Assembly (NCBI GenBank): GCA_027621535.1
Contig: JAQCBB010000005.1
Location: forward strand, 1-43,277
Source: Pseudomonadota bacterium
GTDB taxonomy: Bacteria > Pseudomonadota > Gammaproteobacteria > Burkholderiales > Methylophilaceae
Length of the DNA stretch: 43,277 bases
Direction of reading: 5' to 3'
Shown: one piece after another, positions 20,221-31,033 of the stretch
Position numbering within the stretch: position 1 is the stretch's first letter
Layout of the letters: every line of letters begins with the position of its first letter
Made by a program: the position numbers and the translations under genes
Notes under the pieces: model-generated
The model's database searches: none
What the model saw: only the letters and a program-made list of their open reading frames with translations
Told to the model about the DNA's origin: nothing

Positions 20221-20814
20221 AAATATTTCTTCAACATCATCAAGTCCAATCTTTTTCAAGCTCGAGAAAGTTTGATATGAGATGTTTCCATTAAAATTAC
20301 AGGCTTCAATTTTTTTGGTAAATTTATTTACTTCTTTTTGTGCTTGATTTCTTGAAAGCTTGTCAGATTTGGTTAAAAGGATATGTATGGATTTTTTAGT
20401 TGGTAAAAACCACTCAATCATTTGCTCATCCAATTTGGTCAAAGCATGACGAATATCCATCACAATAATAAGACCTATGAGTGATTTTCTCTTTTGAAGA
20501 TAATAGGGCAGAACAACATCCCAATGTTTTTTTGTGTTTACGTTGACTTTCGCATAACCATAACCAGGTAAATCAACAATTTTGTTGTTAATTCCATAAC
20601 GCATTTGAAAAAAATTGATGAGTTGTGTTCGTCCAGGCTGCTTACTTACATAAGCCAATCGGTTGTGATTAGCCAGAGTATTAATAGCACTTGATTTACC
20701 TGCATTCGAACGACCTGCAAATGCAATTTCATAGCCTACATCTTCTGGCAAATCTTCTATAAAGTGAGCAGAATGGAAATATTCTAGATTGTGGATAATT
20801 GACATAAAAAACAT
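20194..20814 (-). CDS. engB: Ribosome biogenesis GTP-binding protein YihA/YsxC/EngB
   Basis: EIAFAGRSNAGKSSAINTL, PGRTQLINFF, VDLPGYGYAKV, LTKSDKL. Confidence 0.96.
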   Translation of the reverse strand: MFFMSIIHNLEYFHSAHFIEDLPEDVGYEIAFAGRSNAGKSSAINTLANHNRLAYVSKQPGRTQLINFFQMRYGINNKIVDLPGYGYAKVNVNTKKHWDVVLPYYLQKRKSLIGLIIVMDIRHALTKLDEQMIEWFLPTKKSIHILLTKSDKLSRNQAQKEVNKFTKKIEACNFNGNISYQTFSSLKKIGLDDVEEIFLKWLPSHS

Positions 20815-20892
20815 AATATCAAACTACTCTAAGGAAAGCTTTTAGTTTAAAATATGTTTATTCAAAAATTACATTATAAAACAGGACACATA

Positions 20893-21492
20893 ATGATTTT
20901 TAGATTTCTTGTATTAGTATTATTTTTATTTAATATTCAATTAAGTTATGCTGATAATATTAAAGTTGAAACGATAGTCCAAAATATTTGTGTTGCATGT
21001 CATGCAAAAGATGGAAATAGCATTATTAGCGCTAATCCAAAATTATCCTCTCAACATGAATCTTATTTGTATAAACAATTAATGAATTATAAAACGGGGT
21101 TACGAAATAATGCAGTAATGTCTGGCATTGTCAGCAATCTTTCTGAGGGCGAGCTAAAAGCACTAGCGAATTATTTTTCCCAACAAAATCTCAATTTATC
21201 CAAAGCAATTGAAAATGGAAAGGGTAGTTTAGGGGAAAAAATTTTCCGTGCTGGTATTGCTGATAAAAAAGTTCCTGCATGCGCAGGATGTCATGGACCC
21301 TCTGCGCATGGAATCCCTGGTAAGTTTCCACGGCTAAACGCTCAGCATATGGAATATCTAAAAACACAATTACAAAATTTTGCTTCCGGGGCTCGAGCAA
21401 ATGACTCTGCGTCAGTGATGCGAATGATTGCTGAAAAATTAACTGACAAGGAAATGAATGCTGTGACTGACTATATTCAAGGATTACAATAA
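20893..21492 (+). CDS. Diheme cytochrome c4
   Basis: Two CXXCH motifs (CVACH, CAGCH), signal peptide; start refined to MIFRFLVL. Confidence 0.88.
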   Translation: MIFRFLVLVLFLFNIQLSYADNIKVETIVQNICVACHAKDGNSIISANPKLSSQHESYLYKQLMNYKTGLRNNAVMSGIVSNLSEGELKALANYFSQQNLNLSKAIENGKGSLGEKIFRAGIADKKVPACAGCHGPSAHGIPGKFPRLNAQHMEYLKTQLQNFASGARANDSASVMRMIAEKLTDKEMNAVTDYIQGLQ

Positions 21493-21517
21493 AGATCAGA
21501 ACAATTTATCGATTTAC

Positions 21518-21546
21518 TTGTCAATCTAAGTCCTAAATTATATAAA
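21518..21546 (+). promoter_or_regulatory. Sigma70-like promoter for resB
   Basis: TTGTCA (21518-21523) - 17 bp - TATAAA (21541-21546). Confidence 0.5.
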
Positions 21547-21554
21547 ATATTATT

Positions 21555-23450
21555 TTGACCAAGTCTAGATCTTTCTTTCAGCTTTTAACTACTATGCGTT
21601 TTGCAATTACCATGCTAAGTACTGTGGCTATTGCATCTACAATCGGTACGGTTATAAAGCAAAGTGAACCCTACAATAATTACCTTGTCCAACTTGGACA
21701 ATTTTGGTTTCCAGTTTTTGAACTGCTTGATCTTTATAATATTTATCAAGCATTTTGGTTTCTTGTCATTTTACTTTTTCTTATCATTTCAACATCTTTA
21801 TGCGTGAGTCGAAATGCACCAAAGATTCTTAGGGATATAAATAAATTTCAAAGCTCACTGACTCCGAGTTCCATGAAAAAATTTAAAAATTATTATGAAT
21901 TTAAAAGTCAAAAAAATTTAGAAACAATCTCGAAAATTTTTATGAAACAAGGATTTCAAATCAAAAAGTCTGATAATCCTTCATTAATAATTGCAAAGAA
22001 AGGTACATTTCAAAAATTAGGATATATTTTTACTCATTTAGCCATCGTTGTAATTAGTGTTGGAGGTCTTTTGGATGGAAATTTGTTATTTAAATTTCAA
22101 CAATCCCTTGGAGTCAAAGAAGTCGAAACGCGTAATTTAAAATTTAGTGAGGTGCCTTCTAAGAGTCAATTAAATGAAAGTAATTTTTCTTATCGAGCAA
22201 CATTGATGCTTAATGAGCACGAAAAGAATGACATGGCCCTAATTAGGGTAAAAGATGGATATTTGGTTCAACATCTGCCTTTTGAAATAAAACTTGATAA
22301 ATTTTACATTGAACATTACTCTACGGGCCAACCCAAATCTTTCCTAAGTGATATTCGTATTCAGCATAATGGACAAGAATTTTTAAAAACAATCTCAGTG
22401 AATAAGCCAGTTTCAATTGATGGAGTTACTATCTATCAATCTGATTTTCAGGATGGGGGGTCTCGGCTGAGTTTAACTTTAATGCCACTATTTAACGAAT
22501 TTGAACCCATAATGCTTTCATCACAAGTTTATAAGCAAAATGAGTTTAATAGTGACAATGAAAATTATCTGTTCGAATTTGATGATTTTCGAGAATTTAA
22601 TATATTCCAAGTGCAAAAAAATGATGAGTTAATAACAAAAAATATTGGACCAAGTGTTGTTTATAAATTAAGAAATTCTTCAGGCCAGGCACTAGAATAC
22701 CAAACATATCAAAATCCAATTCCTGAAAACGATAAATTTTATTTTATGAGCGGTATGCGAGAGAATCTTCAAAGTGAATTCAGATTCTTAAGAATACCAG
22801 CGGATAATAATTTAGAGATAAGTAGCTATCAAAAGTTTGTTAAAAATCTTAAGTCAGACGTGCTGATTAAAAAAAATATAAATCAATTAATTAATAAATC
22901 TTCTTTTTATAATGGTGAAGAAGCCAAAAAAAGCTTTCAGCAGAATACTTATGATATTTTTCAAACTTTTCTTCAATCTGGATATTCAGGGATTGCATCG
23001 GTTATAGAAAAATCAATTCCTTTGGAAAATCAAGAGTCTGTTGCTGAGTCTTACATCAAGATAATTTATTTTTTAGCTGAAACAATTAATCAGGATCTAA
23101 TAAAAAATAAATTAATTGATGTTGCCTTTATCCAGGATGCACTTAATGCATACAGCGATAGTTTTTTTTATGGGCCCAGTCCTTTTTTAATATTAAATGA
23201 GTATGAAAAGATTTATGCAAGTGGTTTGCAACTGACAAAAGATCCTGGAAAGGTATGGGTTTATATAGGAGCTTTATTTTTAGTAATCGGAATCTTTTGT
23301 ATGATTTATGTCCAAGAGGTGAGAGTATGGATTATTGAAAAAACAAAGAATAATTATGCCATTGCTTTTGCTTCAAATCGAGAGCATATAGATTTTGATC
23401 ATTTTTGTGAAAATACAATAAAACAATTAAATATTAAGGATAAAACATGA
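21555..23450 (+). CDS. resB: Cytochrome c biogenesis protein ResB/Ccs1 (System II)
   Basis: SMRFAI-like start (LLTTMRFAITMLSTVAIASTIGTVIKQSEPYNNYLVQLGQFWFPVFE), TTG start. Confidence 0.9.
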   Translation: MTKSRSFFQLLTTMRFAITMLSTVAIASTIGTVIKQSEPYNNYLVQLGQFWFPVFELLDLYNIYQAFWFLVILLFLIISTSLCVSRNAPKILRDINKFQSSLTPSSMKKFKNYYEFKSQKNLETISKIFMKQGFQIKKSDNPSLIIAKKGTFQKLGYIFTHLAIVVISVGGLLDGNLLFKFQQSLGVKEVETRNLKFSEVPSKSQLNESNFSYRATLMLNEHEKNDMALIRVKDGYLVQHLPFEIKLDKFYIEHYSTGQPKSFLSDIRIQHNGQEFLKTISVNKPVSIDGVTIYQSDFQDGGSRLSLTLMPLFNEFEPIMLSSQVYKQNEFNSDNENYLFEFDDFREFNIFQVQKNDELITKNIGPSVVYKLRNSSGQALEYQTYQNPIPENDKFYFMSGMRENLQSEFRFLRIPADNNLEISSYQKFVKNLKSDVLIKKNINQLINKSSFYNGEEAKKSFQQNTYDIFQTFLQSGYSGIASVIEKSIPLENQESVAESYIKIIYFLAETINQDLIKNKLIDVAFIQDALNAYSDSFFYGPSPFLILNEYEKIYASGLQLTKDPGKVWVYIGALFLVIGIFCMIYVQEVRVWIIEKTKNNYAIAFASNREHIDFDHFCENTIKQLNIKDKT

Positions 23451-24541
23451 TACTCAGTTTTTTATATATAGCATCATTAGTCATTTTAGCTGCCTACAGT
23501 TTAATTAATTTTTCTGAGTTTATGGATCAGTATGAGACAGGTATTCTTATTTTAAGTATTCCGAGTTTTATATGGTTTGGCTTTTTTTGGCCTTCATTTA
23601 AAAAACTTTTTTTGACGGTTTTTATTCTATCGCTGGGTGCTATTTTTTTATTCCAAGGCGATCTGGCGACCCAACAGAATAATTTTTTACTTAAATACTT
23701 CCTATCGAGTCAATCTTTAATAATGTGGATGACATTTTTTTTCCCCTTAAGTTTGCTTACTTATATTTACTTTTCTATAAAAGATAGTATGTTTCTTGGG
23801 AAATTAGGCACTAATTTTTCATGGATTGCGATCACAGCAGGGTTTTCTGGACTAATGGTTCGCTGGTACGAGTCATACTTAATTAGCTTAGACGTTGGGC
23901 ATATTCCCATTAGCAACCTGTATGAAGTATTCGTTTTATTTTGCCTAATAACCGGCTGTATGTATCTATATTATGAAGAAAAATTAGAAACTAAGAAATT
24001 AGGTAGTTTTGTTTTAATCATTATTAATGCGGCAGTAGCATTTATCTTATGGTACACCTTCACTAAAAGTGCTAATGCAATTCAACCCTTAGTCCCGGCA
24101 CTCCAATCTTATTGGATGAAGATTCACGTTCCATCAAATTTTATTGGGTATGGTGCGTTTTCTATTTCAGCGATGATTGCTTTAGCTTATTTGTTAAGGA
24201 GCAGTTTTGGATTAAATAAAATTTTACCAACTCCATATGTGATGGAAGATTTAATGTATAAGTCTATTGCTATCGGTTTTATTTTTTTTACAATTGCAAC
24301 AATACTAGGGGCGATATGGGCTGCTGAGGCATGGGGCGGATATTGGTCCTGGGATCCAAAAGAAACATGGGCATTAATTGTATGGTTAAATTATGCAGCT
24401 TGGCTTCATTTGAGATTAGTCAAGGGGTTAAGGGGTAATATTTTAGCTTGGTGGTCATTGATGGGACTCTTGATCACCACATTCGCCTTCATAGGAGTAA
24501 ATCTTTTTCTGTCAGGACTTCACTCATATGGGGAATTGTAA
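23447..24541 (+). CDS. ccsA: Cytochrome c biogenesis protein CcsA/CcsB (System II)
   Basis: Tryptophan-rich WAAEAWGGYWSWDPKETWALIVWLNYAAWLH motif. Confidence 0.94.
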   Translation: MILSFLYIASLVILAAYSLINFSEFMDQYETGILILSIPSFIWFGFFWPSFKKLFLTVFILSLGAIFLFQGDLATQQNNFLLKYFLSSQSLIMWMTFFFPLSLLTYIYFSIKDSMFLGKLGTNFSWIAITAGFSGLMVRWYESYLISLDVGHIPISNLYEVFVLFCLITGCMYLYYEEKLETKKLGSFVLIIINAAVAFILWYTFTKSANAIQPLVPALQSYWMKIHVPSNFIGYGAFSISAMIALAYLLRSSFGLNKILPTPYVMEDLMYKSIAIGFIFFTIATILGAIWAAEAWGGYWSWDPKETWALIVWLNYAAWLHLRLVKGLRGNILAWWSLMGLLITTFAFIGVNLFLSGLHSYGEL

Positions 24542-24582
24542 AGTGATAATTCATAATGAGATTCATGTAAAATGTTTCTATT

Positions 24583-25380
24583 ATGAAGAAAAACTTAATC
24601 GTTTCAATCAAAGATCTCGCCTTCGGTTATGCAGGAAGGCAAATTCATAGAAAAATTAATATGGATTTTCATCGAGGTAAAGTTGTTGCGATTATGGGGG
24701 GCAGTGGCTGCGGTAAAACAACAATCCTCCGTTTAATAGGTGGGCAGATTAAACCAACCTCAGGTCAGATTGAAGTTGACGGGAAAATCGTCCATGAGCA
24801 AGGAAGAAAAGGTATCTATGAGCTTCGCCGCAAAATGGGGATGCTATTCCAACATGGAGCCCTTTTTAGCGACTTGAGTGTATATGAAAATGTTGCTTTT
24901 CCAATCAGGGAGCATACGGATTTAAATGAGGCAGTTATAAAAGATTTGGTATTAATGAAACTTAATGCGGTTGGCCTTAGAGGCGCTCATGATTTAATGC
25001 CTACAGAATTATCTGGTGGAATGGCTCGACGAGTGGCACTTGCTAGAGCCATAGCTCTTGATCCAGACATTATAATGTACGATGAGCCCTTTGCTGGGCT
25101 GGATCCAATTTCAATGGGTGTAATCTGTGATTTAATTCGAACTTTGAATGATGCCCTTGAAGCTACATCCATTATAGTGACTCATGATGTAACTGAAACT
25201 TTTACTTTTGCTGACTATATTTATTTTATAGCAGATGGAATTGTTGCTGCAGAGGGATCACCCCGCGATCTAAAAAAATCTCAATTACCTTTTGTTAAAC
25301 AATTTATTCACTCTGAGAAAGATGGTCCGGTTCCATTTCATTACCAAGCAAATGAATACACTAGTGATTTGGGACTTTAA
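24583..25380 (+). CDS. mlaF: Phospholipid ABC transporter ATP-binding protein MlaF
   Basis: GGSGCGKTT, LSGGMARRVALARAIALDPDIIMYDEPFAGLDP. Confidence 0.94.
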   Translation: MKKNLIVSIKDLAFGYAGRQIHRKINMDFHRGKVVAIMGGSGCGKTTILRLIGGQIKPTSGQIEVDGKIVHEQGRKGIYELRRKMGMLFQHGALFSDLSVYENVAFPIREHTDLNEAVIKDLVLMKLNAVGLRGAHDLMPTELSGGMARRVALARAIALDPDIIMYDEPFAGLDPISMGVICDLIRTLNDALEATSIIVTHDVTETFTFADYIYFIADGIVAAEGSPRDLKKSQLPFVKQFIHSEKDGPVPFHYQANEYTSDLGL

Positions 25381-26160
25381 ATGATAATTTTTTTTGAAAA
25401 TATTGGTCGTGGGTTAAGGTTAAAAATAATCAGATTAGGCGCAGCAACCCGACTATTTTTTACTATCATAAGTTATACATCGGAAAACTTTAAGAGATTT
25501 AACCTAACCATTCGTGAAATTTACTATACGGGAGTTATGTCTTTAATCATCATTATTGTATCAGCTTTTTTTGTGGGCATGGTTCTTGGTTTGCAAGGAT
25601 ATTACACACTTCAAAAATATGGTTCTTCAGAGGCTATAGGAGTTCTTGTTGCATTGGCATTGGTTCGTGAGCTTGGCCCTGTTGTTACCGCATTACTATT
25701 TGCAGGTCGAGCGGGAACGGCAATCACTGCTGAAATTGGCTTGATGAAAGCAACTGAACAATTGTCAGCAATGGAAATGATGGCGGTAAGTCCCGTAGCC
25801 AGAATTGTTGCACCTCGTTTTTGGGCGGGCATCATTACAATGCCGTTACTGGCCTCTATTTTTTCTATGGTAGGTATCATTGGCGGTTATGTTGTAGCTG
25901 TTCCGCTTATTGGAGTTGATGAAGGAGCATTCTGGTCTCAAATGCAAGCAAATGTTGATTTTAGTTATGATATTGTTAATGGATTCATAAAAAGCTTAGT
26001 TTTTGGTATTGCCTGTACCATTATTGCATTGTTTGAAGGATATGATGCCCCTCCTACAGCCGAGGGAGTGAGTAGAGCGACCACACGAACAGTGGTTACC
26101 TCATCACTTGCAGTCCTTGGATTGGATTTTGTTTTAACTTCATTTATGCTAACAGTGTAA
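25381..26160 (+). CDS. mlaE: Phospholipid ABC transporter permease MlaE
   Basis: [51 protein letters not shown]. Confidence 0.95.
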   Translation: MIIFFENIGRGLRLKIIRLGAATRLFFTIISYTSENFKRFNLTIREIYYTGVMSLIIIIVSAFFVGMVLGLQGYYTLQKYGSSEAIGVLVALALVRELGPVVTALLFAGRAGTAITAEIGLMKATEQLSAMEMMAVSPVARIVAPRFWAGIITMPLLASIFSMVGIIGGYVVAVPLIGVDEGAFWSQMQANVDFSYDIVNGFIKSLVFGIACTIIALFEGYDAPPTAEGVSRATTRTVVTSSLAVLGLDFVLTSFMLTV

Positions 26161-26177
26161 AATCAGGAGAAAGTTTT

Positions 26178-26642
26178 ATGGATAGAATAAAATTAGACGC
26201 ATGGGTTGGAATTTTTGTAGCTTTAGGACTTATAGCTCTAATGGGGCTTGCGATGAAAGTGGGAAATTTAACTTCAAATGATATAAAAACCACATATGTT
26301 GTAACAGCAAACTTTGAAAATATTGGTGGTTTAAAACCAAGAGCCCCTGTCAAATCTGCAGGAGTTGTTGTGGGTCGAGTTGATTCTATAACCTTTGATA
26401 CCAAAATATATGAAGCAATAGTGACCATGAGTATCGATGAAAGATATGTGTTTCCGAAAGATACTTTTGCTAATATCTATACAGCAGGGTTACTCGGCGA
26501 GCAATATATTGGTCTAGAGGCAGGTGGCGATCCAGAAAATCTAGTTGCCTATGATAAAATTTCTCAGACGCAAGATGCAGTAGTTCTTGAAAAATTAATT
26601 AGTCAATTTTTATATAATCAAGCTTCGAAAGAGGAGGAATAG
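26178..26642 (+). CDS. mlaD: Phospholipid-binding MCE-domain protein MlaD
   Basis: FENIGGLKPRAPVKSAGVVVGRV, AGLLGEQYIGLEAGG. Confidence 0.94.
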   Translation: MDRIKLDAWVGIFVALGLIALMGLAMKVGNLTSNDIKTTYVVTANFENIGGLKPRAPVKSAGVVVGRVDSITFDTKIYEAIVTMSIDERYVFPKDTFANIYTAGLLGEQYIGLEAGGDPENLVAYDKISQTQDAVVLEKLISQFLYNQASKEEE

Positions 26643-27245
26643 GTGAATTTTTTTAAAATATTTATTTTTGTTTTATCGATTATATTTTCATTTTTCTTGT
26701 TAGCAGAGGATCAAGGGCCTCAAGAATTAGTTCATAAGACGACGGATGATGTATTGTTGGTTTTAAAAAATAATCAAGAAATTCAGACAGATAAACAAAA
26801 AATATACCAGTTAGCGGAGGAAAAAATTCTACCAAATTTTGATCTTGAAAGAATATCAGCATTAGTTCTTGGAAAAACATGGAGAAGTATCGATGAGACT
26901 CAAAAGCAAAAATTTCAAGCTGAATTCAAAACAATGTTACTTAGAACCTATGCAGTTGCACTTGGAAAATATAAGGATCAGGAAATAGAATTCAAACCTT
27001 TAAGAATGGAACCTGGAGATAAACAGGCTACGGTAAAAACACAAATTATACAAAATGGCGCCCAACCGATCTCTGTTGACTATGTGCTTGCGAAGACTGA
27101 AAACTCATGGAAAGTTTTTGATATAGCGATTGAGGGCGTTAGTTTGGTAACAAACTACAGATCACAATTTGCCGGGGAAATAAAAAACAATGGTATTGAT
27201 TCATTAATCTCTAAATTATCAGAAAAAAATAATAAAGGTAATTAA
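26643..27245 (+). CDS. mlaC: Phospholipid-binding periplasmic protein MlaC
   Basis: Signal peptide; MlaC-type fold signature (LRTYAVALGKY..., SVDYVLAKTENSWKVFDIAIEGVSLVTNYRSQF); GTG start. Confidence 0.92.
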   Translation: MNFFKIFIFVLSIIFSFFLLAEDQGPQELVHKTTDDVLLVLKNNQEIQTDKQKIYQLAEEKILPNFDLERISALVLGKTWRSIDETQKQKFQAEFKTMLLRTYAVALGKYKDQEIEFKPLRMEPGDKQATVKTQIIQNGAQPISVDYVLAKTENSWKVFDIAIEGVSLVTNYRSQFAGEIKNNGIDSLISKLSEKNNKGN

Positions 27246-27517
27246 TGAATATTAAAGATTCAATTTGGAGTTTTGTTGGAGATTATACTTTTTATCAAAT
27301 TCCAAAATATTTAGAAAAATTATATGCACTAAAAATTGATAAGCCGATTACATTAGACCTTTCACAGATTCAAAATATTGATACATCAATTTTAAGTTTT
27401 ATTTTTGAAATAAAAAGAAAAGCCAAGCTTTCCAATCATAAGGTAAACCTAGTAAAAGTCCCAAAAAATCTAATTGATCTAGCAACATTATACGGCGTTC
27501 AAAAGTTTCTTAAATAA
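27245..27517 (+). CDS. mlaB: STAS-domain protein MlaB
   Basis: Short STAS-like protein (LDLSQIQNIDTSILSFIFEI) at the mlaB position. Confidence 0.82.
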   Translation: MNIKDSIWSFVGDYTFYQIPKYLEKLYALKIDKPITLDLSQIQNIDTSILSFIFEIKRKAKLSNHKVNLVKVPKNLIDLATLYGVQKFLK

Positions 27518-27527
27518 TTTTAATTCT

Positions 27528-28436
27528 ATGGAAAAAGCAATTGTTTTTAAGAACATCAAAAAGTCCTATGGATCTGTCCAAGCAGTTAATGGAATAAATT
27601 TAACCATTTATCAAGGTGAATTTTTTGGTCTTCTGGGACCAAATGGTGCTGGCAAATCAACATTAATTAATATGCTGGCCGGAATTGTAAAATCAACCTC
27701 AGGAACCATTAAGGCAATGGGTTTTGACGTGGAAAAAAATTATCAAGAGGCTCGTCATTCTTTAGGTATTGTTCCCCAAGAGCTTGTTTTTGATCCTTTT
27801 TTTAACGTTAGAGAAATGTTGAGATTTCAAGCAGGTTATTTTGGTAAAGGACGAGAAAATTATGATTGGATTGATGAAATACTGGAAAGATTAGATCTTA
27901 CTGAAAAAGCTTTTACCAATATGAGACAACTTTCTGGTGGAATGAAAAGAAGAGCATTAATTGCTCAAGCTTTAGCTCATCGGCCTCCGATAATTGTTTT
28001 GGATGAGCCAACTGCTGGCGTTGATGTTGAATTAAGACAGCGTCTTTGGGCTTTTATGAAAGATTTAAATCAGAGTGGACACACCATTGTGTTAACTACA
28101 CATTATCTTGAAGAGGCGGAAAATTTATGTAAAAGAATTGCAATGGTAAATCGAGGAAAATTAGTTGCGTTAGATGATACAAAAAAATTAATTCGAAAAA
28201 ATTCAGCAAAAAATTTAAATATAAAAATTGATAATTTGGATGAGCAAAAAATCTTGAAGATCTTGAAGAGTTTTAAAGTTTTTATTAAAAATGAGATTTT
28301 ATCAATAAGTTTGGAAAATCTTGAAGAATTAAATGACATTATAGTGTTGTTAAAAAAAAATAAAATAAAGTTTTTTGATATCCAAACAACTGAGCCTGAT
28401 TTAGAAAAGGTTTTTTTACAAATGACAAAAAAATGA
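27528..28436 (+). CDS. ABC-2 type transporter ATP-binding protein (YadG-like)
   Basis: GPNGAGKST, LSGGMKRRALIAQAL, LDEPTAGVD. Confidence 0.9.
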   Translation: MEKAIVFKNIKKSYGSVQAVNGINLTIYQGEFFGLLGPNGAGKSTLINMLAGIVKSTSGTIKAMGFDVEKNYQEARHSLGIVPQELVFDPFFNVREMLRFQAGYFGKGRENYDWIDEILERLDLTEKAFTNMRQLSGGMKRRALIAQALAHRPPIIVLDEPTAGVDVELRQRLWAFMKDLNQSGHTIVLTTHYLEEAENLCKRIAMVNRGKLVALDDTKKLIRKNSAKNLNIKIDNLDEQKILKILKSFKVFIKNEILSISLENLEELNDIIVLLKKNKIKFFDIQTTEPDLEKVFLQMTKK

Positions 28437-29209
28437 TCAATTGGAAAATACAACTAAAAGGAACATGGACGCTCTTAAAAAAAGAACTTCTTCGATTTTG
28501 GAGGGTTGTTTTCCAAACCGTTGCAGCGCCGGTGATCACTGGTATATTATATTTATTAATTTTTTCACACGTTCTCGATGGCAGGACCGAAGTTTATGCT
28601 GGGGTGTCATATAGTGCATTTTTAATACCAGGTTTAATTATGATGTCACTTCTGCAGAATGCCTTTGCAAATAGCTCCTCAAGCTTGGTGCAATCAAAAG
28701 TTATGGGAAATATTGTTTTTATTCTACTCACCCCTATAACTTATATACAATTTTTCATAGCATTTTTGATTGCAGCAATTGTTCGAGGTTTATTTGTTGG
28801 TTTAACTATTTACTTATTAGCGAGTTTTTATATTGATTTGCCAATAATGTATCCTGGTTATGTTTTTTCTTTTGCAATTCTGGGCGGTGCACTACTCGGA
28901 ACTTTTGGTATAATAGCAGGAATATGGGCAGATCGATTTGATCAGATGGCGGCCTATCAAAACTTTGTCATTATGCCGCTATCGTTTTTATCTGGGGTAT
29001 TTTATTCCATTCATTCCTTACCGCCTTTTTGGCAGAAGATATCTCACTTCAACCCTTTTTTCTATATGATTGATGGATTTAGGTATGGTTTTTTTGGTCA
29101 ATCAGATACATCACCTCATTTAAGTTTCTTAATTGTCTTAACATTTTTTATAATATTGACCGGCCTATCAATAAAACTATTGAAAACAGGGTATAAACTG
29201 AGAGGTTAA
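28433..29209 (+). CDS. ABC-2 type transporter permease (YadH-like)
   Basis: Six-TM ABC2 membrane protein; PLSFLSGVFYSIHSLPPFWQ. Confidence 0.9.
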   Translation: MINWKIQLKGTWTLLKKELLRFWRVVFQTVAAPVITGILYLLIFSHVLDGRTEVYAGVSYSAFLIPGLIMMSLLQNAFANSSSSLVQSKVMGNIVFILLTPITYIQFFIAFLIAAIVRGLFVGLTIYLLASFYIDLPIMYPGYVFSFAILGGALLGTFGIIAGIWADRFDQMAAYQNFVIMPLSFLSGVFYSIHSLPPFWQKISHFNPFFYMIDGFRYGFFGQSDTSPHLSFLIVLTFFIILTGLSIKLLKTGYKLRG

Positions 29210-29212
29210 AGG

Positions 29213-29464
29213 ATGCATAAAGATGATATAAAAAAAATTATTGCTGTTGGAATAAACTGTGATCAATTAGATGTTCTTGGAGATGATGGGGCACATTTTG
29301 AAGCATTAATTGTCAGCGATGATTTTAAAAATCTAAATCGAGTGAAAAGACATCAATTAGTCTATCAAGCTCTTGGAGGTTTAATGGATGAAAAAATTCA
29401 TGCATTGTCTTTAAAGTTATATGATCTTTCTGAGTGGAATGAAATAAAAGGAGAAAAAAAATGA
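29213..29464 (+). CDS. ibaG: BolA/IbaG family protein
   Basis: DGAHFEALIVSDDFKNLNRVKRHQLVYQALGGLMDEKIHALSLKLYD. Confidence 0.92.
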   Translation: MHKDDIKKIIAVGINCDQLDVLGDDGAHFEALIVSDDFKNLNRVKRHQLVYQALGGLMDEKIHALSLKLYDLSEWNEIKGEKK

Positions 29465-29772
29465 GTGTACAAGAAAAAATAAAAAAAATAATTGATTCAA
29501 ATAATATAATGCTTTTTATGAAAGGCGACCGGAAATTTCCACAATGTGGTTTCTCTGGAATGGCATGTCAAATTCTTGATCAGATTGGGGCCACTTATGA
29601 AACTAATAATGTTCTTGAGGATAATGAAATTAGAGAGGGAGTGAAAATTTTTTCGAATTGGCCCACTATCCCACAACTTTATATTAACGGAGAATTTATT
29701 GGAGGAGCTGATATTATCCGAGAAATGTTCGAATCAGGAGAATTAAAAAAATTAGTGGATCAAGTTGGATAA
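29461..29772 (+). CDS. grxD: Monothiol glutaredoxin (Grx4 type)
   Basis: [28 protein letters not shown] active site; [19 protein letters not shown]. Confidence 0.96.
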   Translation: MSVQEKIKKIIDSNNIMLFMKGDRKFPQCGFSGMACQILDQIGATYETNNVLEDNEIREGVKIFSNWPTIPQLYINGEFIGGADIIREMFESGELKKLVDQVG

Positions 29773-31033
29773 GCTCAAAATTACTGGGGGTAAACCGCTT
29801 CAAGGTGATATTTTTGTTTCGGGAGCAAAGAATGCTGCATTACCGATTCTTATGGCTTCAATTTTAACATCTGAACCATTAAATATCTTTAATGTGCCTA
29901 TTTTAAAGGATATTGATACTACAATTTATTTGTTAAGCTTTCTTGGTGTTAATGTCCATAAATCAAATGATTCGATAGTACTAAAGGCCGATAAAATAAG
30001 CAAAACAGAAGCGCCTTATGATTTAGTAAAGACAATGCGTGCTTCGATACTTGTTCTTGGACCCTTGTTAGCAAGATTTGGTGAAGCTCATGTATCTTTG
30101 CCCGGAGGATGTTCTATTGGAGCAAGACCGGTTGATCTTCATATTAAAGCACTTGAGAAAATGGGAGCCAAAATCACCATACATAATGGGTATATAGAGG
30201 CGAGCACTGAGCATTTGCCCAATAAAAAACTGATCGGGACAAAGATTTTTATGGATCAGGTTTCAGTGACTGGGACAGAAAATATCATGATGGCAGCCAC
30301 TCTTGCTGAAGGAAGAACTTTGATTGAAAATGCCGCGAGAGAACCCGAAGTCGAAGACCTAGGGAATATGTTGATTCAAATGGGAGCGAAAATAAAAGGC
30401 TTAGGTACTGATATTATTCAAATTGATGGTACTTCATCACTTTCAGGGACAAAGTATGAAGTTATGTTCGATCGTATTGAGGCAGGAACTTATATGGCCG
30501 CAGTTGCCTCTGTTGGCGGAAAAATAAAATTAAAAAATATCAATGCTTCAAAAATGGAATCCATTATTGAGAAAATCAAAGAATCGGGAGCATCAGTTCA
30601 TATTAGTGATGATCAAATAGAAGTGATTAAAAGTTGTGATAAAATTTTTCCCGTTAATATCAGAACAGGTGTTTATCCTTTATTTCCTACGGATATGCAG
30701 GCACAATTTATGGCTTTAAATTCCTTAGCTGATGGCCCATCTGAAATAACAGAAACGATTTTTGAAAATCGTTTTATGCATGTTCAAGAGCTAGTTAGAA
30801 TGGGGGCTAATATTGATGTTAAAGGAAATACTTCTTTTGTAAAAGGAGTTATGAATCTTGAGGGTGCAAATGTAATGGCTACTGATCTTCGAGCCTCAGC
30901 ATCACTCGTAATTGCCGGCCTTGCTGCCAAAGGGGAGACTATAATTGAGCGTATATATCACTTAGATCGCGGTTATGAGAGAATTGAAGAAAAATTAAAT
31001 CAACTTGGGGCAAAGGTAGAAAGAATAAAGTAA
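29765..31033 (+). CDS. murA: UDP-N-acetylglucosamine 1-carboxyvinyltransferase
   Basis: [34 protein letters not shown] start overlapping the grxD stop. Confidence 0.97.
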   Translation: MDKLKITGGKPLQGDIFVSGAKNAALPILMASILTSEPLNIFNVPILKDIDTTIYLLSFLGVNVHKSNDSIVLKADKISKTEAPYDLVKTMRASILVLGPLLARFGEAHVSLPGGCSIGARPVDLHIKALEKMGAKITIHNGYIEASTEHLPNKKLIGTKIFMDQVSVTGTENIMMAATLAEGRTLIENAAREPEVEDLGNMLIQMGAKIKGLGTDIIQIDGTSSLSGTKYEVMFDRIEAGTYMAAVASVGGKIKLKNINASKMESIIEKIKESGASVHISDDQIEVIKSCDKIFPVNIRTGVYPLFPTDMQAQFMALNSLADGPSEITETIFENRFMHVQELVRMGANIDVKGNTSFVKGVMNLEGANVMATDLRASASLVIAGLAAKGETIIERIYHLDRGYERIEEKLNQLGAKVERIK

